From NCBI GenBank assembly GCA_021018815.1, contig JAITYX010000030.1:821001-885000 (forward strand): DNA of 64,000 nucleotides. The letters are read 5' to 3'. A program made the position numbers and the translations under genes. Positions 53,066-64,000 of this stretch are shown one piece after another. The notes beneath the pieces are model-generated. The model was given only the letters and a program-made list of their open reading frames with translations. It searched no databases and was not told the DNA's origin. The stretch's first letter is position 1. Each line of letters begins with the position of its first letter. The DNA is from Talinum fruticosum (Eukaryota > Streptophyta > Magnoliopsida > Caryophyllales > Talinaceae).

Positions 53066-53252
53066 ATGTCCAAATTATATAATCATGATCAAGTTCACAA
53101 TATCAATTCATTTTTCATTCATCCTGATGTTTTCACCCCCCAAAAAAACCCAGAAACTGAAGCAGCTGTCAGAGAAGGACATTTCACTGGATGATCTCGA
53201 GATATAGATGTCCAAATTATATAATCGTGATCAAGTTCACAATATCAATTCA
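52971..53252 (+). repeat. 141-bp tandem duplication of the last KEULE exon
   Basis: Copy 1 (52971-53111) and copy 2 (53112-53252) each contain the end of the last intron, its acceptor (CCCAG), the complete final exon [21 protein letters not shown] and ~45 bp of 3' UTR. The copies differ by about two changes (one base in an A-run, one A/G near 53227). The second exon copy (about 53154-53207) lies after the first stop codon and would normally be 3' UTR, but it could be used by alternative splicing to give the same C terminus. Confidence 0.9.
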
Positions 53253-54254
53253 TTTGTAGGACATGTAGTATAGGCGGAATAGCTCTGTTGCTCATGCGCA
53301 GATCCATCATTCTTATTCTTTCAGCTCCCACTGCTTCTCGCACATTTATCTTGCAGAAGACGTCGGCCTGTCTCATATAATATCATCCCTGTAGGCTGTA
53401 GTTGGGAGCAAACGGGATTCAGGTTCCGAGGAAGGAGCAATATAGTGTCACACTGCTTCTTCTCTAGATTTGGTCTAGATTTTGTCAATAATAATTTGTA
53501 GTTTTGATCTTGGATCAACATATCTTTTGTAGGATCCACTACTTTTGGGAAAATTTTAACTTTTATTTTCCTCATTCTCCTCTGTTGTTTACTTTGTTTC
53601 TATTTCTATAGGATTGTTTGGTTGGTTAAACGAAATGTAGTAGCAATGTAATAAAACAGACCTTATAATGCAATCATAATTATATAGTTTTTGGTAATGG
53701 CGATTGCAAGATGGATATTTTTTGACAATGCTCTTATATAACCAAATAGAGTAATTAAGAATCGAAAATACAAGCGAATTTGTTCACATTACAAGGTTGA
53801 TTAGATCCTACCGACCAAACAAGCCATCATAGTTGCAAACGTAGAATGAAGGCTATGCTAATAAAATTAAACGATGTAACACAACAGCTTAGCGTTAGGT
53901 CAAATCTCTGAAAATTGTTGTCAGAGATGTACGCAAATGCCCTCTGCATTAGCTTTTTCCTTTTTTTTTTGGGGGGCGCTGGGGCTGATCCAACAAAGCA
54001 GGAGATGCAACCTGAGGACTGGCTACAGCATCCAATCAGCAATGCACAAAAGAGCTAACAGCATATAGCTTTGTCTTCAACCCTGCAGCTTCTTATCCCA
54101 ATTTCTGACTCTAGGTATCCTGCTCATAAGGTTAAAGCTTGACAGCAATCTCTCTCACCAAATAGTATGCAGGAGTTAAGAAATAAATCATCACAGATGA
54201 ATTGCACATAGAAATATCGTTTAGAAAGGATGGCACTGCCTCTGGCGGCAGGAT
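53253..54254. other. 3' flank between convergent genes
   Basis: Shared 3' region of KEULE (plus) and the photolyase gene (minus). AATAAAACAG at ~53650 is a candidate poly(A) signal. No ORF here matches a family. Confidence 0.4.
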
Positions 54255-57200
54255 TCAACCATGAAGCTTTTTTTCCTTAGTGCATAATGCCGTCTCAGCC
54301 TTTCTTTTCTTTGTTTCACCAACCAACTTCTTGACATATGAAATATACCCGTCGACATTGAATTTTCTTTTACAGCCCGCATAGTTCATGTAACGGATTT
54401 TACCAAATATTGGCCGCTCCTTCCATCCCTAGGAAAATATATGCAATGTAAATTAGTTCTTCAAGTGTGAAGGCAAAAGATCCACATCACACTCCCAGGG
54501 GGTCGGGGGAGTTTTTAAGTTCAGAACTGAATATTTGGAGTTCGAAGCAAAACCTGATCATGAACTCCACAAATAGACCACATGCAGCCGACATATCCAT
54601 TTGGGTCCCTCCCATCCATCTCATACTAAATATATAAGAACAAGTGTCAAAGGGAGATCACAACACTGATAATAATATGTTTAATTTCATTCAATTGCGA
54701 GAAATTACCTTGTCATTCAAGTATATTGCTATTGCTAGGGCTTCTTCAGGTCCATTTGTCCACTCAAGAATTTTTTTCGCCCAGTACATGCTGCATATCA
54801 TTCCATGAATGAGAGTCAGATAATTTAGCATGTATGAAGAACCAAAACATATTGAAAATCCAGTAGGTAACTGGCCTAGATATCAAACATAAACTCAATA
54901 ACATCTATCGGTTATAATGCACCAAAAACAGGCTCATTTAGCAGCCAGAGCCAACAATCAAATAACAAAAAAGAGTTTAGATGCTTCAGTTACTTGCCGC
55001 ATAAAACCATGCATCTTCCCAAAATGAACCATCTCCAACTGAGAAGCATTCCATAACTGAAAAATATAAGCAAGTATACAATAAGCTCGTAGCTAAAATT
55101 GCAAAGGAACTAGGGCAAAGTGCAAAAGACAAGTGCACAAGTGCTCGACTTTCAGGTACAGCAAACACAAAACTCATAATTGTTTAGATCATTCTGAAGA
55201 ATGATGATCAGTTAGCTTACAGGATCTGCAGTTTGTGCCTTCTCCAGCTGCTCCCTCCTGCAGTGATCTCAATCAGAAAGGTAGCTGAGTATTGACAATA
55301 TAACCAATTAGACTACCAGCCTGCATGAAAAATAAAGGTATATTTTACTAACGTGTACAAGTGTTCTCTTTTATCAGAAGCATGGTCCATCAATGTTTTA
55401 CGTGCCCATTCCCATGCACCCATTAGTGAGTCATAATGAGGCTGATAGTAGCAGAAATTGTCAGCCAGTTCCCTACGCACAATTAGTTCTTCCAGGAATG
55501 CATCAACTGACTTCAAATAAGCAAGAAGGGAATAGAATCAAGTTATGTCGAAATGCCAAAAGATAAGTTTGAACAAAAAATAGAAAATGTCAACAACATC
55601 AAGGACCCAAACTGCACAAGCCACTAACAGAACTTTCAACAATTTTGAATCTCATCATACTTTAATTCTCTTCCTGAACTTATAGGTATCAGAAGAGTAA
55701 AATTTGGGCACATCTCAATTGATATCATTTCAGGGAAATCAACTGGTTAAACTCATAATTGATTATAGTGAACTACTCAAATTTCCTCCACAAACCTGAG
55801 GACAAAGTGTTCGCAGTTTGCGTGCCTCAAAGGCACATCGCTGAGCAGATATCTGGCCAAAATGCAGGTATGGAGAGAGACCAGAAAGCGCCTTCGGTTT
55901 CAGTGGGTTATTACGATCTGTTGCATAGGCCTTCAATCTTTTGTTAAGAACCCATCCTTGCTCCCCTTTAAGACTTCCATTGCAGCACTTTCACCAGGTT
56001 CACACCAATCTATTTCAGGCACTTCTTCCCCCTTTCTAACCACAAAAATTAAAATGTTAATATTCATCTTTTTTCCTTTCTCTTTTTTTTGGGGGGGAAG
56101 AGCGGGAAATAGCATTGATAATGGGAAATAAAATATAGGAACACCTATGCCTACCTGCAATTTTCTATAACCTGACAAAAGAGCAGTTGTGATGAAGGAG
56201 AATGAACAAAATTAGAATGTGGGCAAAGATAAGTTTATGATATAAGGCCATTGTTGAATTCTAAAGAAACAACACAATATACTATGCAATTCACAACATT
56301 CACCAGCAGCAAAAATTTAGTGCAGCAACAACCCTAAGGAAAAGAAACAGCTGAGCACATAATCAATGCAGATTGGAGTTATTGCATTACAAAACTTACT
56401 TCACTTTATCTTCAATGAGCCTTCCCCAATCTATGGGTGGAGATGAGGTAGCCCACCTTCTACTTGGAGGTTGAAGAGCTGGAAAATCAATCAAATATGT
56501 GGGAAGCAACCTATTGATTTTACCCCTTAAAGTCTTTGCACTGTACTCCAATTTGCTCGAAGCTTCCCACACTGGCACCACATTATGTGCATCGACTTCA
56601 TGAATCGACATAGAATCACTCGTCCTCTTACAGATTTCTTCCTTGCATTTTCGAATTTCCCTTAGTGGAGTGAAATCAGTGACCAACATGGAAGCCTCAC
56701 ATTCTTGTAAAAATTTAGGAATTGTCTCTACAGCTTCTCCCTGTACATTGATTGAGAAACAACAACTGAAACCCTCACTTTCTAACAATGCACCTAAACA
56801 AACTGGTGTACAACACTCAAAAACAATTACTCATTATATAAAATAATATATCCCATTTAAGAACATACCATAAAATGCTCAAAATCAAAACCCTAACTTA
56901 AAACAAGTTAAAAACTTTCCAAATTCCCATCAAACCTTTTTTCCCCTTTTTCATATCAAAAAGATAATCAGTCACTGAATGAATAACACAACCTGATTAA
57001 TCAAACTAACAATGTGGGCACTGAGCAAAACCCAACAATCAAGAGAAGGAAAAATAGAAAAAAGGAAAAGGAAAGGCTTGCCTGGAACAAGAAAAAGGGG
57101 ATTTGAAGGGAAATTTCCAGAAATGATTGCAATTGCTTCAACCCTCTCAACATGAACCCTAACTGCCTAGCCCCAGCCCCCTTAAACCTATCAAAGAGAT

Positions 57201-57543
57201 TGAAAGCAACCGCAACCGGCACATTCATCTTGTTCGCTTGATCAACGGCGTGGATTAGTGCCCAGTTATCCTTGATCCTTTGATCCCTGAACATCCAATA
57301 AACCACCGGACCCGTCTCCTTCCGGGCCGGGTTTGACCCGTTTTTCATGATCCTGATCCTTCCCGGCTGGACCGTAGTGCTTCCGGGCAGTGGGGCGCTC
57401 ATAGTTCTATCTGGGTCGGGCGGTAATGGAGATTTTCGGGTCGGCTTTTGTCGGCCGGAGAGGGAAAATGGAGGGAGTTGTGGTGGCAGGGGTTGGATGG
57501 ATGTAAGGAGAAGAAAGAAAGGGAGGGAAATTTTGAGAGCCAT
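54255..57543 (-). CDS. PHR1: class II CPD photolyase, with a -1 frameshift
   Basis: Light-driven, FAD-dependent repair of cyclobutane pyrimidine dimers (UVR2/PHR1 in Arabidopsis). Nine minus-strand exons: 57543-57082, 56740-56400, 56035-55796, 55510-55353, 55257-55221, 55056-54998, 54790-54709, 54625-54554 and 54428-54255. Signatures in order: [75 protein letters not shown] (after the shift), [57 protein letters not shown] and [16 protein letters not shown]. Introns 1 and 6 have GC donors (GCAAGC, GCAAGTAA). Exon 3 lacks one base in an A-run (T4 at 55939-55942 on plus), which creates an immediate stop. Mended, the protein is 494 residues from the Met at 57402, the usual length, or 541 from the Met at 57543. 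The extra N-terminal 47 residues ([16 protein letters not shown]...) could be an organelle-targeting extension. Confidence 0.92.
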
Positions 57544-57645
57544 TTTCGTGGATGTAGAGTTACATACGTGGATGATTTTTCTATTGACACGTCTCGAAAA
57601 TATCTGGCACAATCTCCTTCCTAGATTTTCGCTTTTTTGGGCCAA

Positions 57646-58057
57646 TGATGTAATTTTCTTTTTCTTTTTCTTTTTGACAATATGTAATTAGCAGATGGGC
57701 TGGGTTTGGATTCAGTCGGTTTGGGCTACTGCTTTGCCCGACGTATCGGGCCGGCTTGGCCTATGTCTTACATCAAAATACTTTTAAATAATTTTTTTTG
57801 AAGGGAAAATACTTTTTAATATCTTATCTTAATTTATATTATTATTTTTTTAATGATTATAATTAATTATGATTATGAAATTTTAATATTTGGCGATACA
57901 TACTTTGATGAGTCACGAAAGCGTTTTCACTATGAGGGGATAACATGTAAAATAATGTTGTTGGAAGTGAAACAATTCAATAAAATCAAATGATCGAGAA
58001 AAAGAAACTTACAAGTACAAAATCGGTCCGTAATTCAATAATTTCTTAAGTTATACA
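57646..58057. other. 5' flank of the photolyase gene and AT-rich spacer
   Basis: Promoter side of the minus-strand photolyase. From 57780 rightward it is AT-rich and carries the left copy (57857-57900) of the direct repeat described with the Helitron end. Confidence 0.35.
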
Positions 58058-58142
58058 TTGTACAACATTACTCCGTGCATAGCACGAGTCCGGACTAGTT
58101 ATAATTAATTATGATTATGAAATTTTAATATTTGGCGATACA
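57857..58142 (+). mobile_element. Helitron-like end between direct repeats
   Basis: A ~44-bp sequence (TTATAATTAATTATGATTAT through TTTGGCGATACA) occurs at 57857-57900 and again at 58099-58142, offset 242 bp. Immediately before the second copy is CTCCGTGCATAGCACGAGTC then CGGACTAGT. This is a hairpin followed by CTAG and T, the 3' signature of Helitrons, and it is shared almost exactly with 27939-27985 (minus). The interval between the repeats could be a short element or a tandem duplication with the element's end at the junction. Confidence 0.5.
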
Positions 58143-58917
58143 CCAACAAACGAGTGAATGAAACCCGAATCAGATCAATCCAACCTATAAGAATATGTCA
58201 TATGCGTAATTTTATAAATATAACAATTTATGGATGAAGTGATTGTTTTACACAATTGATAATTTGCAATAAGTTCTACTATTCAATCATTTTTATTTTT
58301 TAAATTTAATTTATGATAATATAAATTTTAAATTAGGATAAGATACTTAAAAAGTATCATTTATTTCAATTAGTAAGATATTCCACTACTCAAGTGAGGT
58401 AACCCAATCAAGAGATATAGCTTTGCTTGGTGACAAGGACAATTATAAATAAAGTATTATTTCACGCCATAATCATTTGGTTCAATTTCTCATCAAACCC
58501 CACCACATTGTGCTCTGCGAAATTAATATATATACATATAAAAGATAATACCTTTTTATATATTCATATGATATTAACATTACATTAAATCTTGACCATT
58601 TATACATTTTTATTTTCCAATAAATCATACTAATCAAGGTTCCCCACCAACAATTAACACTCTTTAGTACTAATATTATTAAGAATGACCAGAAAAAAAT
58701 TCACCTTACAAAGCGATCAACAAATTAATATTCATCTTCCCTTGCTAAAACACAGGGAAATTTTGAAGGAGAGGGGTACGTAGGACTGCAGATAAAGCCC
58801 ACAAAAAGGGACCTGCTCACCCGTATGAGCTACATTCGTGTCCAAACTTCTTGAACCGACCTATGGATACGAAATTCGGTATACTAGTTGATAGCTTGAC
58901 GCCCATATATGGATAGG
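58143..58917. other. intergenic spacer
   Basis: AT-rich spacer, with the 3' UTR of the DUF7054 gene at its right end. No other feature was seen. Confidence 0.4.
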
Positions 58918-60028
58918 TCAGAGAGAATCCAGGCACAGGCAGCCCAATACCTTGAACAACTTCTGCATCCTTTGCATGAATTTATTGATCTTTTGGACCA
59001 TAAATGGAAGGAGAGGGAGAACCACCCTGGGAGGGCTTGGTTGTCCTAGAGAGCTCGAGTTTCCATGGATGGCCATAATCTCTGCAGTAGCGAGAGTTGT
59101 AGCTGCAACTGCCCTTAGGTTATTTTTGTCATAGCTCTTTCGGAGATAAAAGCTTCTACTTCCGGTCTCCCCTATTGCATTTGATCTGTCCAAGCCTATC
59201 CTTCATAAATACACGATATACCTAAGATTATATTCCCATGACAGTCACATTTAACTTCAACAATCCATATTAATCCTAATGTAATGGGATAAGGTGTTTG
59301 ATACGTAGGACTTTATGCCTTTCTCATATACTTCGTGATTAGACAGTCTCATTCAAGGCAAACTCATCTGCTCGGGATGCAAAATTAAAGCAAACTTACA
59401 CTTAAGGTTGAAGTGGGAAACATGCAAATCAAATGAGAAAGCAGCATCCTTGGGGAGCTTAGGAGTCCTGCCTTCTTCCCCATATTTTTGAATGACAAGC
59501 TTGATGGTGTCCTCCACACTTGTTCCTTGCTGAACCAGAGTCCTAATCGGTCCAGGGCTTCCTTCCACTGTCACTGTAATCAGCACCTTTGCATCCTTCT
59601 CATACCCCTATAAAACGCAAAACAACCAATTTCAGCCAAGATCGACCATAGAAATTATGATCACAATGCATGAAACAGAGTTCAAAGAGCCCACCCCATT
59701 AGTTCGACTCGGGGAGATGAGATAAGGCTAGTATTGTTCAAAGTGTTGAGCTGAAGCAAGTATCCGCCTTTGCGGGAGTTAGAACTCAGGCGATCCCCAG
59801 GGAAGAAGAGGGGATCCGAGTAGCATTTGCGGAGGATCCGGATGGGATGGTGACGAAGGCGGAGTGAGGACCCTTGATGGAGACCTTTAGCTCGGCTTCC
59901 TGGTGACATATTGCCACAGGGGATGAGCAGGGGAGGCAAAAGGCTGAGCGATATATGGAGTTAAGGGTCGGAGGAGGAGGAAAGAGGGAGGGAAATTGCT
60001 TGGGTTTTGACACTTTGCTTCTAAGCAT
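58918..60028 (-). CDS. DUF7054 family protein (At4g22758-like), probable -1 frameshift
   Basis: Three minus-strand exons. Exon 1 (60028 to ~59709) opens [20 protein letters not shown] and later carries the conserved basic/serine motif [11 protein letters not shown], but in a different frame. Exon 2 (59607-59400) encodes [20 protein letters not shown], then [19 protein letters not shown], and ends near [11 protein letters not shown]. Exon 3 (59195-58918) encodes [20 protein letters not shown] and ends CLCLDSL. The exon 2-3 part is the ubiquitin-like DUF7054 domain, found in uncharacterised land-plant proteins. The family's C-terminal hydrophobic/basic stretch is also present. Exon 1 is 320 bases where a multiple of three is needed, and the frame switch falls between about 59850 and 59890, consistent with one missing base. 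The exon 1 donor (CGA|GTCGAA) is weak and less certain. The function is unknown. Confidence 0.75.
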
Positions 60029-63000
60029 AGTATGACAAGAAGTGGGTGGGGGTAGGGGGCGTTTCTGGTTGCTCTTTTGGTTGAGTCCTTGTGCGTTATG
60101 CTAATTAGAATCGATTGTAGAAACCGACTACTGCTGCTTAACTATCGGTTTTATTTATCTGTCAATTCGATTCTATTATATAATATTTTTACTGGTATTG
60201 TCAAAAGTCTTTTAAAGTAATATATGTGATGACTGATGAGATATAATAAAACATATATGACATTGATCTAAAACTTTTCACTGACTCGACTCATTAAAAA
60301 ATAAAAAATTAATAAGCTTACCATTCGATAAAATATGATTAGAGGACAAACAATCAGTTAATATTTTATGGTGAGAATAATTTTGCACCTCTTTGTCAAA
60401 CACTTTTGTCATTTGATCTAAACCCACTTTAAATTGTTTTTAAAAAGCCACCATTAACCATTAGATGTGGACTTCTTCCCCTTTTTTTCAATTTTTGTAA
60501 TGTCATTTCATATCTTAAGGCCCATTTCAAGGATTTAAGGTTGAAATCGAGCCTGACGATTCTCAAGTCTTTTTCAGAGGTATTTATTTACTGTAAGGAT
60601 TAGAGAATTCCAAGTACAAGAGGAAATTTCTTAGCACGTCAAGCATTTATTCTCAACCCTAAAGGATGACAAAGAGGCAAATTTAGTTTATATGACGTGA
60701 CCATGCATATATATATTCATATGAATTATGTCTACCTTCGCTTTCAAAGTACAAACAAAACCCGATATATCCTCGTTTCACATGATAGAACGGATCAGCA
60801 AAGCTATCACATATTTGATTATACAAATTATACTATGAACTTCGATTTATAGACTTAAGTAATCATATATGGTTTTTATTAATTTTGTAAAACTTATCCC
60901 CCATTTTCATTGTCCCTTTGCAAAAAGATTAGATTGCTTCTCCCAAATTATAACATGTCACTGGATCCATATACCTAAATCCATGGTATAAGAGTAGTAT
61001 TCGATTATTATAAAAACTAACCATAACTAATTACTCCCTCCATCCCGAAGAAGTTGTAAAAATCTCACTTTTTAATGTCCGATAATACTTGTCAATATAA
61101 AATTAGAATCATATACTTAATTATTTAAAACTTATATATCAATGAAATCAAAATTTTTATTATAAATATAAAATAGTTATTAATTACTACGTAGAAAATA
61201 TAAATAATTAAATAAATTTAAAATTTTTTATAATGTACTCCGCAATAAATCGTACACAAACAACCCAACTGTGAGGACTAGAATGACGAAGAACAAATTA
61301 CTGTAAATTTTTAAATGTTCCTTGGATTCTAACGAGGAGCCTATAAAATTTTTCATATATTTCCGTTCGTCTAATCATTAATTGATATATAACGAGGAGC
61401 ATACGAGACAAACTACTAATGAAAGGAGTATTAGTCGCTGACCCACGAAGGATCGGAAATTTGAACCCAGTAGCGGCCCATCAAGTCTTCATCTAATGGG
61501 CCAGCAGTCAGCCTCTTTCAGAGCTTAAAGCCTCTAATTTCTCTCAAACATTTTGGCCCAAAATCGACAACTCTATTTCCTCTTCTTTTTTGTACTTATT
61601 TCTTTAATAAAATAAAATAGTGTGACCTCAAGGAAGGTGGGGTGGGGGTGAAGCAGGTGTCGGGTTCAGGAGTAGTTTATTAATAACGTGGCAATATCTC
61701 CATCCTTTGATTAGAAATGTAAGGCTAAGATTTATCGTTCCTACTTCTTACTGTAACTTCATTCTCCACATATAATATACAGCTAATTAGGATTTTTAAT
61801 TGAAAACATATTTCTAATTTTCTTTTCGTCTTAAATTTGGTTGATTTGAAATTTAATTCTCTTTCAAAGTTTCAACATTTTTGAAGTGGGCTTGTATTTA
61901 GATATCCGATAATCTCTATTAAGTCCACTTCGATCCAATCTAAGTTCGATGCAGGTTTTTTCGGTCATACCTAAATCTAGACCAAAATTTTATTCGATTC
62001 AATTCTCAGTCCACCAACTTCTATTATTCAGTTTTCAATCAAACCTCAATGAACACCCCTACATAAATGCACTTTATAAATAATAGTGCGTACCCAACAT
62101 ATATATACATGTCAATATTCTAGCTAATGTGACAAATCACGATATGTGATATGTTTGTTTTTATTATATTTCAGTTTCTCACGGAGACACATCATGTATG
62201 AACCCAGACGTATTTTTGTAATAAGAAAAACCAAAAAAACTCATTGGTATTTGGAAGGTATAAAAAACATGCAGGAAAATATGCAGATGGTAAAACGATA
62301 CCCAGAAAACGAATTATATATGCAATTGGATTTTTCTGTAAAAAGAAAAAAAAGGCAGTAAATGTGTGGCTTCGAGAGTGATAGTGATGGTGTAACAAAA
62401 CATCCTGGATTTACATGCCCAATTGCCCCTATTTCTCCATCACTCTACAGAGACAACACGAAAGACGTGGAGAGGGTCTTCTCTTCTGTTTCCAAATCTC
62501 ACACTTGTCATTTCAGTATGCCACCCCCACATTATGTATTTCTCGAAATTTCTCGTGCCAGGTCTGGGGATTGGAATGTGTACAAATAGGGGCAATATAT
62601 ACACCAATAAAGGAATCCAACGAAAATAAAAATATTCTCGTTTTTATTGAATCAATATATTTTTTCGATAATTAAGTGGTAAAGTCGTGTGACTATACAA
62701 ACTAAATAAACTAACCGAGTGTAAAATTAACTGATATATAAATATTATATTAATATATTCGATGATTTAAATAGCTTGATATTGATATGGTATTACCAAT
62801 TAATAATTCCCTATAACTCAATTATACTAAAAACAAAAGAATTATTCAATTATATATCGTAGTTGAAGTCACTAATCACTCAAGGTCAACCCTATTTTGA
62901 TGAGGTCTTGATCACGAAGTACATTTCTTTCCCACTTTAGCTAGCCATAGCACGCACTAATCAAAGAAAAAAGTTGAAACATGGTGTTAAAAAAATGATA

Positions 63001-64000
63001 AAATACAAGCAAATGTCAAACAACTCATACACATCAAATTATAGCAGTTACCAAGCGTGTTAATAGGGTTTCTTCTGTTTACTTTTATTGTCAGTTTATA
63101 TAAATCTAACAAACAGTTGGATTATTAAGAATATAACTCTTTAAACATAATTTTTCACATAATTTTAGGATGACGATATTACTTTACGTATATACCTATA
63201 CCTATACCCGTGTTAAATTAATAACAGTTATGCATAGTGTTTGTGTTAAGGATCGAAGCGATTTTAGTCAAATTGAATGCGATATTAATAGTATGTGATA
63301 CATTAATCTCGTGTTATATCAATAGGACTCTTAAAGATTTGAAAAGATGCACAAGAGGTGAGAAGAGATCCCCACACCTCACATGATTAGATATTGATCC
63401 GTATCTTTTCATCTATCACTTTTTTTCCCCACTTCAAGTATGGTGTATTTCTAGCTAGCTACTCATGCAAATCCATGAAAAGATGATGATGAACTTATTG
63501 CTTTTTCAAAAGTATTTATTATTATTTTATTAGTAGTATTGCCTTTTGAAGTTATTATTTTTGTTAAATTTACACAAACATTCAATTTAGAGAGTCGATC
63601 CTGAATTCAACATTCATATTTTCTCTCAAAATAAGGGTGTTTTTTTAAAAATAAAATTTATCATAATGCTAATTGAAACTTGTTACTACAAGATGTTGAA
63701 TGTCTTACTAAATATTGTCGAATGACTGATGTTGAATCTTAAGAAAATATATCTATATATTTTATTTTACATTAAATGACGTTTAATGGTACGTGAACAA
63801 TATTAAATGATGTTGACAGATATTTGATGGTTTAGAACACTATAGAATGATACCAAATTCTAAAATATAGATAATAAATATTTATAATAAGTTGAACGGA
63901 TAGATACTATTATCCTACTACTATCCTCTCTTCAAAACGATAAAAATATTAAAACATATATCTACTATCAAAGTTGGCAACAAAATTCATGCATGGGTTT
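60029..64000. other. intergenic, no gene seen
   Basis: The first few hundred bases are the promoter side of the minus-strand DUF7054 gene. A Stowaway-like end (ACTCCCTCCATCCCGAAGAA) occurs at ~61033, without a convincing partner. The segment 61620-61700 is GC/G-rich, and 62140-62680 has overlapping short ORFs; none matches a family. The rest is AT-rich. Confidence 0.45.

Noticed and set aside
53321..53575. 84-codon minus-strand ORF in the KEULE 3' flank
   Set aside because: Antisense to 3' UTR sequence and matches no family.
57001..57081. Extension of the photolyase exon 1 ORF beyond LFQ
   Set aside because: Reading on gives non-family residues; a GC donor at 57081 and the in-phase acceptor at 56741 restore the conserved sequence.
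62146..62675. Several overlapping short ORFs
   Set aside because: Open in three frames and both strands, with no conserved motif.

Overview
This is nuclear DNA of a flowering plant, most likely a eudicot. The genes have many short GT-AG introns, and they belong to plant-specific families (DUF641/IRKI, DUF1442, DUF7054, LRR receptor kinases, KEULE-type Sec1). The intergenic DNA is AT-rich and full of MITEs, LINE remnants, a likely Helitron end and long TA, TTA and CT/GA microsatellites. I saw no bacterial, viral, organellar, rRNA, tRNA or CRISPR content. I cannot name the species.

Layout, left to right. 0-0.76 kb: a tandem ~304-bp repeat. 0.76-1.3 kb: a TIR element. 1.5-7.7 kb (minus): the 5' seven coding exons of cytosolic phenylalanyl-tRNA synthetase alpha; its first intron holds a 2.8-kb nested transposon, and its catalytic exons would lie beyond the left edge. 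8.9-9.6 kb: a retroposed fragment. 9.9-10.3 kb (minus): a CML13/14-type EF-hand protein. 10.4-18.4 kb: MITEs and a LINE RNase H remnant. 18.5-22.3 kb (plus): a four-exon LRR receptor pseudokinase. 22.3-31.4 kb: microsatellites, LINE, MITE, Helitron and SINE-like pieces. 31.5-32.5 kb (plus): a DUF1442 protein. 32.5-40.5 kb: a TE-rich spacer with one unexplained, possibly transcribed region. 40.5-42.1 kb (plus): an IRKI/DUF641 protein. 45.0-53.1 kb (plus): a 21-exon KEULE/SEC1 gene. 54.3-57.5 kb (minus): a nine-exon class II CPD photolyase. 58.9-60.0 kb (minus): a DUF7054 protein. 60-64 kb: no gene seen.

The genes do not form a pathway; this is an ordinary plant gene neighbourhood. The most notable pattern is that every gene right of 40 kb (IRKI, KEULE, photolyase, DUF7054) is full length and conserved by exon but is broken by single missing bases, usually in short homopolymers. 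There are six apparent -1 indels, none of which moving a splice site by one base would repair. The four genes left of 33 kb have none. This looks like uneven consensus quality or a decaying haplotype segment. Other points of interest are two GC-AG introns in the photolyase gene, a 141-bp tandem duplication of the last KEULE exon, and a receptor kinase lacking the HRD Asp and DFG Phe.
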